A stretch of DNA of 64,000 nt, taken from VFKU01 sp964620045 (GTDB lineage Bacteria > Hydrogenedentota > Hydrogenedentia > Hydrogenedentales > GCA-2746185). The translations under genes and the position numbers were made by a program. How positions within the stretch are numbered: the stretch's first letter is position 1; each line of letters opens with the position of its first letter. Shown here piece after piece: positions 23,819 through 33,514 of this stretch. The DNA lies in the NCBI GenBank assembly GCA_964620045.1, contig CAZUJL010000001.1:434001-498000 (forward strand), written 5' to 3'. The notes beneath the pieces are model-generated. The model searched no databases and had not been told where the DNA came from. It saw only the letters and a list, made by a program, of their open reading frames with translations.

Positions 23819-25579
23819 ATGGGAGCGAGCGTCGAGAAACAGCTCATTGCCGAACTTGAACAGGCGCTTGAGCAACAGCAGTCTGCCGTCAGCCAGGGAC
23901 ACGCGGCGATCCGCGATACCATTCGCGAGCTGCACCAGGCGCTGAAGGAACTCGAACAGCGCGAAAGCACGCTGACCAAGACGGCCAAGGAAATGACCGG
24001 CCGCGCGGTGACCCAACTCGAAGCGCTCAGCAAAAGCAAAGGCCCGGCGGAAAACCACGACGCGGCGCTCGAAAAAATCGCCGATCTCGAACGTGAACTG
24101 CTTGTGCGCCAGGCCCTGGACGAAAAGCTCGCGGCGAGCGAGGCGTCGTGCGAGCAACTGAAGCAGCAACTCGAATCGCAGGCGGGCCAGATCGCCGAAG
24201 CCGAAAGAACCAAACAGAAGCTCCGCAAGATTGAGCAGGTGTATAAAGACGCGTCTGACGCGCTGCAGGCCGGACAGGCCGCGCGCCGCCGCGTGGCGGA
24301 ACTGGAGCAGACGGTCGAAGAATACAAACAGGCCACGCACGCCGAACGCGAGAAGCTTGCGGGCGTGCAGCAGGCGCTGGATGCGTCCAAACAATCCGAA
24401 GCTGCGCTGCGCACGGAACTCGATGCGCTGAAGGCGCTGGACATTCAGCAAACGACCAGCAAGCTGGCGAATACGGAAGAGGCGCTCGCGGCCGCGAACC
24501 TGCAGATCACATCGCTGGGCGAGAGCCTCGCGAAAGCCAAGCAGGATGCCACGGACTACGAGAAAACCGCGCTGGAATTCGAGGAAGAACTCGCGGCGCG
24601 CTCGGTCGATGCGGACCAGTGGAAACTCCACGGCGACGAACTTGAAAAGAAGTGCACGAAGCTCAAGGAAGAGCTGGAAGACGTCCGCAAACACGCCCGC
24701 GAAACGGCGGAGAACGAACGTGCACACCGCGCAGCGCGCGAAAAGCTTGAAGCTGATCTTGCGATCTACAAACCGGGCGCCGAGCGCGCCGATAACCTGC
24801 AGGAACAGGTCAGCCGCCTGGAAATGGAAGCGCGTGAACTGCGCGAGCTGGTGCGGCACGCGGAGGAAGACCTCGCGCACGAACGCGGCAATGGTTCGAA
24901 GACGCAGCTTGCGGCGCAGTTGGCCGATGCGCTGCGCGAGCGCGAAACGGCGCGGCAGGAGCTGCGCACCTTGCGCGGCCAGCCGGCCACTACGCCTGCA
25001 CCGGCGAAGCCTGAACCGATTGTCAGCCACCAGCCCCTTCCGACGCCTGCATCGGCGGTGGATTCGCTGGACGAAGGCTTCGAAACCGATGGCGACGAAG
25101 AAGCGCCGTTGCACATCCCGACCGATGACGCCAAGCGCATGCTGGGCGAGATTTTCATGAAAGCGGGGATCATCAACGGCTCGCAGCTTGAAGACGCGCT
25201 CGCCGTGCAGAAGAAAGACCGGCCGTGGAAGCACCTCGGCTCGGTGCTCGTGGCGATGGGCCATGCCGAAGAAGCACAAGTCGCGCAGGCGCTCGCGCAT
25301 CAGCGCGGGCTCGAATACCTGCGCCTCGGCAAAAACTCCGTGGATAAGGTCGCCGCGCACCGCATCAACGGGCGCCTCGCGGAAAAGCACATCTGCATTC
25401 CGGTGCGCTTCGAAGAGGGCGAACTCGTGGTTGCGATGGAAAATCCGCTCGACCTGATCGCCATCGAGGATGTGGAACGCGCGTCAAACTATCGCGTGAA
25501 GCCGGCCGTGGCCACGCCGACGGCCATTCTCGCGGCGATCCACAAAATCTATACGGCTTCCGAAACCCAGCGCGTCTGA
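23819..25579 (+). CDS. Long coiled-coil protein with C-terminal MshEN (GspE N-terminal) domain
   Basis: A 586-residue protein. Residues 1-400 are an almost unbroken coiled coil rich in Glu, Lys, Gln and Ala. A short Pro-rich linker follows. From about residue 438 to the end is an MshEN/GspE N-terminal domain: RMLGEIFMKAGIINGSQLED, HLGSVLVAMGHAEEAQVAQA, then LRLGKNSVDKVAAH and GELVVAMENPLDLIAIED. In MshE this domain binds c-di-GMP; no ATPase domain follows here. It may link a filament or polar complex to a second messenger. No membrane segments. It has its own strong promoter and is convergent with the protease gene. Confidence 0.85.
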   Translation: MGASVEKQLIAELEQALEQQQSAVSQGHAAIRDTIRELHQALKELEQRESTLTKTAKEMTGRAVTQLEALSKSKGPAENHDAALEKIADLERELLVRQALDEKLAASEASCEQLKQQLESQAGQIAEAERTKQKLRKIEQVYKDASDALQAGQAARRRVAELEQTVEEYKQATHAEREKLAGVQQALDASKQSEAALRTELDALKALDIQQTTSKLANTEEALAAANLQITSLGESLAKAKQDATDYEKTALEFEEELAARSVDADQWKLHGDELEKKCTKLKEELEDVRKHARETAENERAHRAAREKLEADLAIYKPGAERADNLQEQVSRLEMEARELRELVRHAEEDLAHERGNGSKTQLAAQLADALRERETARQELRTLRGQPATTPAPAKPEPIVSHQPLPTPASAVDSLDEGFETDGDEEAPLHIPTDDAKRMLGEIFMKAGIINGSQLEDALAVQKKDRPWKHLGSVLVAMGHAEEAQVAQALAHQRGLEYLRLGKNSVDKVAAHRINGRLAEKHICIPVRFEEGELVVAMENPLDLIAIEDVERASNYRVKPAVATPTAILAAIHKIYTASETQRV

Positions 25580-28483
25580 TCAGTCGACGAAGATATCCGT
25601 CAGACCGATCTCGGTCACCGCGCCGTATTCCTTGAGCGCGTTCATGTCGATGCGGTTCTTGTCGCCGACGACGGAGATCAGTTTCGCGCGATCCTTCACC
25701 CACTGCTCGTGAAACTTGAGCACGTCGTCGAGGCTGGCCTTCTGCAAGGCTTCAAACTCCGCCTTGCGCGGATCGGGCCCCTGCCCGCGCTTTTCCCATG
25801 CCCGCACGGCGCCGATCACTTCACGGAAGCCGAGCTTCGATGTGCGGTACTGGTTGTCGAGCGCGGTCAACGCCTCCTGCATGCGCTCGGGTGATTTCGG
25901 CAGGTTGTCCATGATGTTGATGAACGCCGAGATCGCCTCGGGCGTTTTGTCGGCCTGGCATCCGATCGCGCCGATCATCAGGTTTTCGTCCTTCAGCCGC
26001 GTGCCGACGTGATACAACGCGCCGGCGGAGTACGCGAGCGCGCGCGCCTCGCGCAGCTCCTGGAACACGATGCTCGACATGCCGTCGGCGAAGTAGCTGT
26101 TGTACAGCTCGGCCGGCAGCAGCACATCTTCCTCATATTCGCCGCTGGGATACTCCAGGCGCACCTGCGCCTGCGCGGCTTCCTTGTTGAAGAAGAAGAT
26201 TTCGTTTGCGGCCGCTTCGCGCGCGTGCAGGAAGCGGTACGGCGGCGGGTCCTTCAGGTTGCCCTTCAGCGGGTGCAGCTTCGCGAGGACGCGCTGCACC
26301 TCGTCGAGCGGCAGCGAGCCGGTGTATGTCATCACGTGCTTGTAGTCGAGCAGGCCCGTGATGAGCGCGAGGAGTTCGTCGCCCGAGAGCGCCTGCAACT
26401 GGTCGCTCGGCAGGCGGCGCAGGAATGAGGATTCCGCGCCGTAGCGGTTGTACGCGCTGAGCGCGCGCGACAGGCTGCCGGGGTCCTTCTTCTCGTCCTC
26501 GCGGTTCACAAGGATGATCTGCTTCAGTTCTTCGAGCGTGGCCGCGTCGGCCTGCGGCTCGCGAATCCACTCCATCAACAACGCGACGGATTTTTCGAAG
26601 TTCTCGTCGAGGCCCGAGATGGAGATGTACGTCTCGTTGTCGCCCGCGCTGACGTTGGCGTCCATGCCGAGCTTGTACCACTCTTTCTTCAAGTCCTCGG
26701 GCGAATAGCGCTTCGTACCGGACTTGTCCAGCAACAATGTGGATGTGCCGATCTTGTTGTTCTCAAAAGTGCCGAATTCGACGATGATCGAGAACGTGAA
26801 CAAGTCGTTGAGCGGGTTTGGCGAGTAGTAAAGCTTCACGCCTTCCTTGTAGTCGATTTCCTTGTAGTCCTTCTTCGGATCGACGAAGACCGGCTCGATC
26901 GGGTCGGCCGCCATCGCCAGGATGTCGCGCGCAAACGTGGACTGCCGCGTCGGGTCGATGGCGACCGCGTCGATCTGCGGCTTCGCGACCGAGGGGATTT
27001 CCTGCTGCTCGTCGATGCGGCGGCCGGAGACGTAGTTGTTCGCGAAGTATTTGTTCGCGACACGCACGACGTCGTCCTTGGTCAGCTTTTCGATGCGGGC
27101 GATTTCGCCGACCTTCGTGTCCCAGTCGGTGAAGTTGATGAACGACGAGCGCATCATGTCGACGCGCGCCATGTCGTTCTCGAGCGCGGCCTTCTGGTTC
27201 TTTTTGAAATCCGTGACGATGGCCGGAAGAATCCAATCTTCGAACTGGCCCTTCTTCACCATGTCGAGCTGTTCGAGCAGCAGCGTCTGGACTTCGTCCA
27301 GGGTCTGGCCGTCTTTGGGAATGCCGAAGAGGTACTGCACGCTGTAGTCGTTCATCTGGTAGGGATACGAGCCCGCCTGGCGCACGCGCTGGGCCTGGTT
27401 CAGGTTCAGGTTGATCAGGCCGGCGGTGGAGTTATCGAGGATCATGTCGACCAGGCGCAGCGCCTCGGAATCGGATTCGTTGATGCCCGGCAGGCGGAAG
27501 GCCAGCAGCACTTCCTCTTCGCTCTTGTACTTCACCGTGACCTGTTCCGGCTCGGTGATCGGCTTTTCGTCAAACTTTTTCGGCGCGGGCAGGTCCTTCC
27601 GCTTCCAGGCGGAGAAGTATTCGTCGATGATTTTGATCGTCTCGTCGATGTCGATGTTGCCGCTGATGCAAATCGCCATGTTGTTGGGCACGTACCACGT
27701 GTTGAAGTAGTTGCGGATGTAGTTCAGATTCGGATTTTTCAGGTGCTCCACGGTGCCGATGGTGGTCTGCTGGCCATAGGGATGCACCTTGAAGACCTGC
27801 TGATCGACAGCTTCGTTGATCACGCGGTCCTTGTTGTCCAGCGTGCGGTTTTTTTCTTCGTACACCGTTTCGAGTTCGGTGTGGAACAGACGGAAGACCG
27901 GATCGACGAAGCGCGAGGATTCGATCGCCGCCCACTGGCGCAGACGGTTCATCGGCAGCTCGACTTTGTAGACCGTTTCCTCGTTGGAGGTGTGCGCGTT
28001 CAGCGCCGAGCCGCCCATGGCCTTGTACACCTTGTCGATCTCGTTCGGCACGGCGTACTGCGAGGCTTCCTGCGACACGCGATTGATCTCGGCGTAAATT
28101 TCCTTGCGCTTCGCTTCGTCGGTCTCCTTGAAATGCTTCTCGTAGAGATCCGTGATCTGATCGATATAGGGCTTTTCTTTGGCGTAGTCGAGCGTGCCCA
28201 TCGTCTGGTTGCCCTTGAACAGTAAGTGCTCAAGGTAGTGCGCGAGGCCGGTGGCGTCGGCGGGGTCTGTCTTGCTGCCCGCACGCACCGCAATCTCCGC
28301 ATAAAAGCGCAGGGTCTCTTTGTTCTCGGTCAGGTACACCGTCAGCCCGTTGTCGAGCTGATAAATGTGCACCGCCATCGGATCGGCGGGGTTGGGCTTG
28401 TTGATGCGCGTATAGTCCGCAAACGACGGCAGCGTATACGCGAGGAACATAGCGGTAAAGGCAAGGATCAGGCGGGACGACAT
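25580..28483 (-). CDS. M16 family zinc metallopeptidase, exported
   Basis: A 967-residue pitrilysin-type protease with a signal peptide (MSSRLILAFTAMFLAYTLPS). The inverted zinc motif HYLEH is at residues 82-86 (H-x-x-E-H), and the third ligand Glu is probably in the ELETVYEEKNR segment about 80 residues later. Length and organisation fit two tandem M16 halves, with the second half inactive. Such proteins degrade peptides in the periplasm or at the outer membrane. GGAGGT precedes the ATG at 28483; an open frame to 28555 is not family-like. It is divergent from the PagL-type gene. Confidence 0.92.
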   Translation of the reverse strand: MSSRLILAFTAMFLAYTLPSFADYTRINKPNPADPMAVHIYQLDNGLTVYLTENKETLRFYAEIAVRAGSKTDPADATGLAHYLEHLLFKGNQTMGTLDYAKEKPYIDQITDLYEKHFKETDEAKRKEIYAEINRVSQEASQYAVPNEIDKVYKAMGGSALNAHTSNEETVYKVELPMNRLRQWAAIESSRFVDPVFRLFHTELETVYEEKNRTLDNKDRVINEAVDQQVFKVHPYGQQTTIGTVEHLKNPNLNYIRNYFNTWYVPNNMAICISGNIDIDETIKIIDEYFSAWKRKDLPAPKKFDEKPITEPEQVTVKYKSEEEVLLAFRLPGINESDSEALRLVDMILDNSTAGLINLNLNQAQRVRQAGSYPYQMNDYSVQYLFGIPKDGQTLDEVQTLLLEQLDMVKKGQFEDWILPAIVTDFKKNQKAALENDMARVDMMRSSFINFTDWDTKVGEIARIEKLTKDDVVRVANKYFANNYVSGRRIDEQQEIPSVAKPQIDAVAIDPTRQSTFARDILAMAADPIEPVFVDPKKDYKEIDYKEGVKLYYSPNPLNDLFTFSIIVEFGTFENNKIGTSTLLLDKSGTKRYSPEDLKKEWYKLGMDANVSAGDNETYISISGLDENFEKSVALLMEWIREPQADAATLEELKQIILVNREDEKKDPGSLSRALSAYNRYGAESSFLRRLPSDQLQALSGDELLALITGLLDYKHVMTYTGSLPLDEVQRVLAKLHPLKGNLKDPPPYRFLHAREAAANEIFFFNKEAAQAQVRLEYPSGEYEEDVLLPAELYNSYFADGMSSIVFQELREARALAYSAGALYHVGTRLKDENLMIGAIGCQADKTPEAISAFINIMDNLPKSPERMQEALTALDNQYRTSKLGFREVIGAVRAWEKRGQGPDPRKAEFEALQKASLDDVLKFHEQWVKDRAKLISVVGDKNRIDMNALKEYGAVTEIGLTDIFVD

Positions 28484-28649
28484 CGGGCAAACCTCCGATT
28501 GAGGTGAGTTTGAAAATACGTTCGACAGGATAACAAATTGTCCGGCGCGCGGCACGGCGCACGTTGACTCGATGCGGGCCGAGGCTTACCATGCTGATGC
28601 AGTTTGGCGCCTGGTCGAAGGCGCCTGGGGTGGGAGGACCACATTTACG

Positions 28650-29309
28650 ATGCGCGTAGTATGCATTTGCCGTTGGTGGGGATTTGTCGTTCTCGTAATG
28701 CTTGGATGCGCGGGGGTGCAGGCCGAAAACGCTGCGCCGGAGCCAACAACACCATCGAGCCCCGTCGCCGCTCAACCGGTCGAGAGCAACGCCGAGACAC
28801 AGGTCGCATCGACGACGACGGACGACGGACTTGGTTGTGATGCCGCGCGCTGGCGCGTTGAGCTGACCGCGACCACGGCCTACCACTCGGGGCGGCGCTC
28901 ACGCACGGGCGACTACGCGCTGCGCTCGAACATCGAATACGAAATTCCGGTGCTGAAGCACATGACCGTATCGCCGCGCATCATTCCGTTGATGTACTAC
29001 AACGAAAACGGAAAGGGCGATAGTACCTTTTGGGCGTTTGGATTTGGCGTCGCGCTGCGCGGGTATTCAAAACCGGATCAGACTGGTTGGTTCGGCGAAG
29101 GCGGTATTCATCTGCTGGGACAGACCGGTAAGTTCGAAGGCAACACCGGTTCGTTCAATTTTATGGAAGAAGTGGGTGTTGGGTATATGTTCAAAAATGG
29201 CGTGAGCGCGGCGGTGAAAGTGAATCACATGTCGAACGCGGGACTCGCGGAAGACAACGCCGGCTGCAACACTGTGGGCCTGGGACTCGGGTACCGTTTC
29301 AAACGGTGA
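28650..29309 (+). CDS. Acyloxyacyl hydrolase / PagL-like lipid A 3-O-deacylase
   Basis: A 219-residue exported protein. An N-terminal signal and Pro/Ala-rich stretch are followed by an eight-stranded beta-barrel pattern (YALRSNIEYEIP, FWAFGFGVALRGY). Near the C-terminus, KVNHMSNAGLAEDNAGCNT carries the PagL catalytic His-Ser pair (HxSN), and the last strand is LGLGYRFKR. PagL removes the 3-O acyl chain of lipid A in the outer membrane, altering its charge and immune recognition. GGGAGGA lies 11 bp before the ATG. The short Cys-containing N-terminal motif (VMLGCAG) might also serve as a lipobox, though the position is unusual. Confidence 0.8.
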   Translation: MRVVCICRWWGFVVLVMLGCAGVQAENAAPEPTTPSSPVAAQPVESNAETQVASTTTDDGLGCDAARWRVELTATTAYHSGRRSRTGDYALRSNIEYEIPVLKHMTVSPRIIPLMYYNENGKGDSTFWAFGFGVALRGYSKPDQTGWFGEGGIHLLGQTGKFEGNTGSFNFMEEVGVGYMFKNGVSAAVKVNHMSNAGLAEDNAGCNTVGLGLGYRFKR

Positions 29310-29331
29310 CCGGGATCGTGCGAGAGGTGCA

Positions 29332-29673
29332 ATGAAACGAAACGACTCGGAACGACGCAAGCACCCGCGCAGCCGTCGCGGATTCAAGGCCAGCGGCGGA
29401 GATCTGATCAATCACGTCGACAACATCAGTTGCAGCGGCGTGTTGTGTCATACGAAGCGCCCCGTGGCCGAGATGACGAAAATGAGTATCGAGATTGATC
29501 TTCCGGCGCCGGCGGATCGCGTGGTGAAGGCCGAGGGCATCGTGATTCGCTGCGAAGCCGATCCGCAGAAACGCGAGAGTTTCCGCGTGGCGATTTTCTA
29601 CACAAAGCTGAGCGATGCGGACCAGCATGCCATCCGCGACTATGTCGAACTCGATCTCGCGGACGAAGCGTAG
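29332..29673 (+). CDS. PilZ domain protein
   Basis: A 113-residue single-domain PilZ protein. The two c-di-GMP contact motifs are visible: the RRKHPRSRR stretch (RxxxR) at residues 8-16 and DNISCSGVL (the D/NxSxxG motif) near residue 30. Such stand-alone PilZ proteins bind c-di-GMP and act on motility or export machines. It lies 22 bp after the PagL-like gene and 27 bp before the ABC permease gene, so all three may form a run on the plus strand. Its partner is unknown. Confidence 0.85.
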   Translation: MKRNDSERRKHPRSRRGFKASGGDLINHVDNISCSGVLCHTKRPVAEMTKMSIEIDLPAPADRVVKAEGIVIRCEADPQKRESFRVAIFYTKLSDADQHAIRDYVELDLADEA

Positions 29674-29700
29674 TCCTCGCGCGCGGCTGCGCCAAACCGC

Positions 29701-31320
29701 GTGAGCACCCCCACTCTCCAGACGCGCCGCACCGCGGATCGCATTGCACTAATCGTATGCCTGCTCGCGCTGAGCGCGACAATCGCCTACCCCACGCTGC
29801 GGCTCGTACTCGCGGCGGCGACGCATTGGCGTTGGGAGGCCGTGCTGGAAGGCGCGGGGCGCGCTGCGCTGATCAACACGATCTGGATGGGCCTCGCGTC
29901 TGTCGTCGCGGCGGGGGTGCTGGGCGGTGGACTCGCGGTCGCGGTGTTCTATCTGCGCTTTCCCGGACGCAACGCGCTCGCGGCGCTCGCGTATCTCCCC
30001 TTCGCACTGCCACCGCTCGTGGGCACGCTGAGCTTTTATTATCTGATTGGGCCTGACCTCGGCCTCATCCCGCGATTGATCGAGCGCATGACGGGCGCGG
30101 AATTTAGTTTCACGGGCCCCGGCGCCATTCTGCTGATCCACGCGTATTCGTTCTCGGTCTATTTCTTTACGATGATCTCCGCTGGCTTGGAAGGCCTGGA
30201 TGCGTCGCGTGTGGAAGCCGCGCGTACGCTGGGCGCGTCTTCGTGGATGGCGTTTCGCCGGGTGACGATACCCGCGCTGATGCCGGCGATTATGGGGGCG
30301 TCGTTGCTGACGTTCATGAACTCCGGCGCATCGTTTAGCGCGCCGCTTTTCTTTGGCAACGATTTCCCATATCTCAGCGTGCAGATTTTCAATGAACGCG
30401 GGCAGTTTCATGAAGCCGAGGCGCTGACGCTGTCTGTCGTTCTGGGCGTCGTATCGTTGCTGGGCGTAGTGGTTTTCCGTTCCCGCGCGCGATCGGGCGC
30501 GGGCGGCGTCAAGGGCACGCCACGACCGATCCGCTCGACGAGCGGGCGCTGGTTTGCAGGCGTGCTGGCATGGGCATATGTTGCGCTGCTGCTCGCGCCC
30601 CACTTGAATATTTTGTTCCTGTCGTTCGCCGATCACCGCGCGTGGCACACGGAACTGGTGCCAACGTCGTTCACGCTCGAAAACTATCGCACGATCTTCG
30701 CGGATTCATCCGCCTTCGCGCCAGTGCGCAACAGCCTGTGGATGAGCGCGCTCGCGGCAGCGGGATGTTTCGCGGTGGGTTTGCCGGCAGCTTATCTGAT
30801 CGGGCGCGGACGGCCGGGCGGCTGGTGGGTGAACCTGTTGATCCTCGCGCCGTGGGCGCTGCCCGGCACTGTGATGGCCATGAATCTAATCACGGCGTTC
30901 AACGATCGCTGGTTGCCGCTCTACAACACGATCTGGATTCTGCCCATCGCGTATTTCGTGCGGTTCATCCCGATGTGGACCCGCATGGCGGCGGCGCAGG
31001 TGTCATCATTCGATGCTTCGCTCATCGAAGCCGCGCGTTCGCTCGGCGCCGCACCGGGCTATGTGTTCTTGCGTATCATCGCGCCGCTAATGGCGCCATC
31101 GTTCGCGGCGGCCACGGCGCTGGTGTTTGCTTCATGCCTCGGCGAGTTCGTGGCCACGATCCTGCTGTACACGCCGTCGAACCTGCCGATCGCGATCCGG
31201 ATTAACATGGAGTGGCGCGGGTCGGGCGTGGGCTCGGCCTTCGCCTATGCCGTGTTTCTCATGATTATCGTGGCGGCGACCTTCGCACTGTCGCGGCGGT
31301 TCGGGGCGCGCACGGCGTAA
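29701..31320 (+). CDS. Fused two-domain ABC transporter permease (iron/phosphonate FbpB type)
   Basis: A 539-residue permease with about 12 membrane segments and two BPD_transp_1 domains. Each has an EAA loop: EAARTLGASSWMAFRRVTIP near residue 175 and EAARSLGAAPGYVFLRIIAP near residue 440. This layout is that of FbpB-type Fe3+ permeases and related phosphonate or thiamine systems. It starts with GTG. Neither an ATPase nor a substrate-binding gene is adjacent, so it must use partners encoded elsewhere or be an orphan. Confidence 0.85.
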   Translation: MSTPTLQTRRTADRIALIVCLLALSATIAYPTLRLVLAAATHWRWEAVLEGAGRAALINTIWMGLASVVAAGVLGGGLAVAVFYLRFPGRNALAALAYLPFALPPLVGTLSFYYLIGPDLGLIPRLIERMTGAEFSFTGPGAILLIHAYSFSVYFFTMISAGLEGLDASRVEAARTLGASSWMAFRRVTIPALMPAIMGASLLTFMNSGASFSAPLFFGNDFPYLSVQIFNERGQFHEAEALTLSVVLGVVSLLGVVVFRSRARSGAGGVKGTPRPIRSTSGRWFAGVLAWAYVALLLAPHLNILFLSFADHRAWHTELVPTSFTLENYRTIFADSSAFAPVRNSLWMSALAAAGCFAVGLPAAYLIGRGRPGGWWVNLLILAPWALPGTVMAMNLITAFNDRWLPLYNTIWILPIAYFVRFIPMWTRMAAAQVSSFDASLIEAARSLGAAPGYVFLRIIAPLMAPSFAAATALVFASCLGEFVATILLYTPSNLPIAIRINMEWRGSGVGSAFAYAVFLMIIVAATFALSRRFGARTA

Positions 31321-31393
31321 GTCGCTGCGGTTTGCATCCCACACAGCGCGAGTGCAATCCTCTGCCACGTTTTGCAAAGGTAGTCCCCATCCT

Positions 31394-32107
31394 ATGAACG
31401 TGCTGCTGTACGGCCACGAATCGGAAAAGCTTCGCCCGCTTGTGGAAAAACATGCGGCGTTGAAACTCGTGAGCGATGCGCCGGACACCGTGGTGTGTTT
31501 CGGCGGCGACGGCACCCTGCTGACGGCGGAACGCCTGTGGCCCGGCGTGCCCAAGGTGCCGCTGCGCAACAGCCGGCGCGGCATCCGCTGCATCGCGGCG
31601 CCGCCCGACGGCGTGATCGCGCAACTGGCCGCGGGGAAACTCGTGCCGCAGCCGCAGCTCAAGCTGGCGTGCCACGTCGAATTCGGCCGGAACAAGAAGC
31701 CGGCGCAGGACATGGTGGCGTTGAACGAAGTGAGCGGGCACATGGGCCGCGTGACATCGTCGCTGCGCTTTCGCGTGTGGTTCGACGGCCGCGCCTACGG
31801 TTCCTCGTCGGATAAAGAAATCATCGGCGACGGATTTGTCGTCTGCTCGCCGTTTGGCAGCACGGCCTACTTCAACGAAGTCACGCGCGGCGTTTTCTGG
31901 CAGGGCATCGGCGTGGCGTTCAAATACACGAACGAACACACCACCCACATCATCGTGCCGGAAGACACCACGGTGCGCGTGCAGATTACACGCGGGCCGG
32001 CGGTGATTGCGCACGATAGCGCGCCGGAAATTCTGGATGCAGACGCGGACGACGTACTGACGATTCGCCGCGCGGACGAGACGGCCGTGCTGCTGATGCC
32101 GGCGTAG
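31394..32107 (+). CDS. NAD kinase-like protein
   Basis: A 237-residue protein with the ATP-NAD kinase signature VVCFGGDGTLL (GGDG) near residue 40, ALNEVSGHMG, and SPFGSTAYFNEVTRG. The family makes NADP from NAD. The N-terminal part is shorter than in E. coli NadK, and the usual NE/D motif at the NAD site is kept only as NEV, so the function could be NAD kinase or a paralogue of it. The ATG at 31394 has no strong SD; the frame extends upstream to 31352. It lies 73 bp after the permease and is convergent with the dcd gene. Confidence 0.75.
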   Translation: MNVLLYGHESEKLRPLVEKHAALKLVSDAPDTVVCFGGDGTLLTAERLWPGVPKVPLRNSRRGIRCIAAPPDGVIAQLAAGKLVPQPQLKLACHVEFGRNKKPAQDMVALNEVSGHMGRVTSSLRFRVWFDGRAYGSSSDKEIIGDGFVVCSPFGSTAYFNEVTRGVFWQGIGVAFKYTNEHTTHIIVPEDTTVRVQITRGPAVIAHDSAPEILDADADDVLTIRRADETAVLLMPA

Positions 32108-32113
32108 TGCGGC

Positions 32114-32662
32114 TCAGTCCTTGCCGGCGTCGCGCACTTCGTTGTCGAGGTGAATGCGCGAGCCGGTGGTAATGCGCTGGCCCTGATACTTCCCGCGATA
32201 GGGCCGCTCCACGACCTGGTCCGCTTTGGCGATTACCAACTGGCAAATGCGGCGGCCGGCCTCAATGCGCATCGGCGCGCTGTTCGCGTTGTACAGCTCC
32301 AACGTAATCGCGCCCTCGAAGCCGGGGTCCACCCAGCCGGCGTTCTGAATAAACAGACCGAGGCGGCCGACCGAGCTGCGGCCTTCGACGAAGGCAGTCA
32401 GATAATTCGGCAGGCGGATGAATTCCATCGTCGTCGCGAGCACAAAACCGCGCGTGGGGATGATGAACTCGTCCGACTTGGTCTCTTCGTAGTCCGGCGC
32501 TTCGGACATCGAGCAGATGCCGCGCGTGATTTTCGGGACGAGGTAGGTGTCGCCCAGACGCAAATCCACCGATGCCGGCTCGATCTGACTCCAATCGAAG
32601 GGTTCAATGCCGAGATCGCCCTTGGTCAACAGTTCCTTGATGGTACGGTCTGAAAGAATCAC
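32114..32662 (-). CDS. dcd: dCTP deaminase
   Basis: A 182-residue trimeric dUTPase-fold enzyme that deaminates dCTP to dUTP for thymidylate synthesis; a bifunctional dCTP deaminase/dUTPase is also possible. It starts MILSDRTIKELLTKGDLGIE. The core motif GRSSVGRLGLFIQNAGWVDP is followed by GFEGAITLEL, where the catalytic Glu lies, and the C-terminal nucleotide-clamping region has KYQGQ. The start matches the family. It is convergent with the NAD kinase gene 6 bp away and lies about 1 kb from nrdR, in a deoxynucleotide neighbourhood. Confidence 0.95.
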   Translation of the reverse strand: MILSDRTIKELLTKGDLGIEPFDWSQIEPASVDLRLGDTYLVPKITRGICSMSEAPDYEETKSDEFIIPTRGFVLATTMEFIRLPNYLTAFVEGRSSVGRLGLFIQNAGWVDPGFEGAITLELYNANSAPMRIEAGRRICQLVIAKADQVVERPYRGKYQGQRITTGSRIHLDNEVRDAGKD

Positions 32663-32682
32663 CTGCTCTCCCCCACGCTTGC

Positions 32683-33336
32683 TTAGATTTTGTCGAATGC
32701 CGTGACACGAATATCGTCAAACTCGCCGACATCGTCGAACGACCCTACGCCGATGCGCCCTTTGGTGAAATTCTTGTCGGTCGCCGTCATCACCGGCTTT
32801 TCCATGTCGTCGAAAAAGACTTCGATCTTTCCAGAATCGATGTCGCGCCGGATTTTGACCGTGTGAAACTTGTCGTCCCATGCCGTGCCGTTGGTCCGCG
32901 TCTCGGCGATGGACAAGCGCGGCGCGTCGTTCACGATGAAAATCGAATTCGCGTGGTCGTCGGCCTTCGTTGCGAGATGCAGGTAGTAAAAATGCGCCGG
33001 ATCCTGGTAGTTAAAGAACAGGCACAGATCGCGGTGGCCGTATTCGCGGCCGGTTTGCTTCAGGCGCACAGTCATTTCGAAGCTGCCGAATTCAAAACCC
33101 TTCGTGAGCGCAATGTTTAGCGGCGAACGATGCGGCGGCGCGTATTCGCTGGAGCCGGTGAGCGCGAGTACTTTGTTGCCGGCGGGATCTTCGGCGACCT
33201 GCCAGGCCTTGGCGTCGGTCATTTCCCAGCGAGTGATACCATTCTCAAAATCCTCGAAAAATACCGCCGGTTCTTCCGCCACCGCGACACCAATCGCCAA
33301 CGACATCGCGGCGAACCACGCAGCCGTGCGCGCCAT
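32683..33336 (-). CDS. Exported concanavalin-like (DUF1080-related) protein
   Basis: A 217-residue protein with an N-terminal signal (MARTAAWFAAMSLAIGVAVA). The mature part is a beta-sandwich of the laminin-G/DUF1080 type: FFEDFENGITRWEM, LCLFFNYQDPAHFYYLHLAT, WHTV-like KFHTVKIRRD, and the final GRIGVGSFDDVGEFDDIRV. Such domains bind or hydrolyse carbohydrate, but no catalytic residues can be assigned. The ATG at 33336 was preferred over the ORF opening at 33393 because the signal peptide begins there. It sits 20 bp after the dcd gene with unrelated function. Confidence 0.7.
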   Translation of the reverse strand: MARTAAWFAAMSLAIGVAVAEEPAVFFEDFENGITRWEMTDAKAWQVAEDPAGNKVLALTGSSEYAPPHRSPLNIALTKGFEFGSFEMTVRLKQTGREYGHRDLCLFFNYQDPAHFYYLHLATKADDHANSIFIVNDAPRLSIAETRTNGTAWDDKFHTVKIRRDIDSGKIEVFFDDMEKPVMTATDKNFTKGRIGVGSFDDVGEFDDIRVTAFDKI

Positions 33337-33514
33337 AAGCCTGTACTCCGGTTGCCAATCGCGCCAAGTGTAGCGGGGCGGAATCGGAGGCACAACTTGC
33401 CGCCCGGTCTATGCGTCGTTTCCTTGACGGCCTATATGGTATTTGTTACAGTCCTTCCCCTAGATGTTGCGTTGCGCCATTTGTGCGCTTGGGCCCGATC
33501 GGACGGTCACTACC

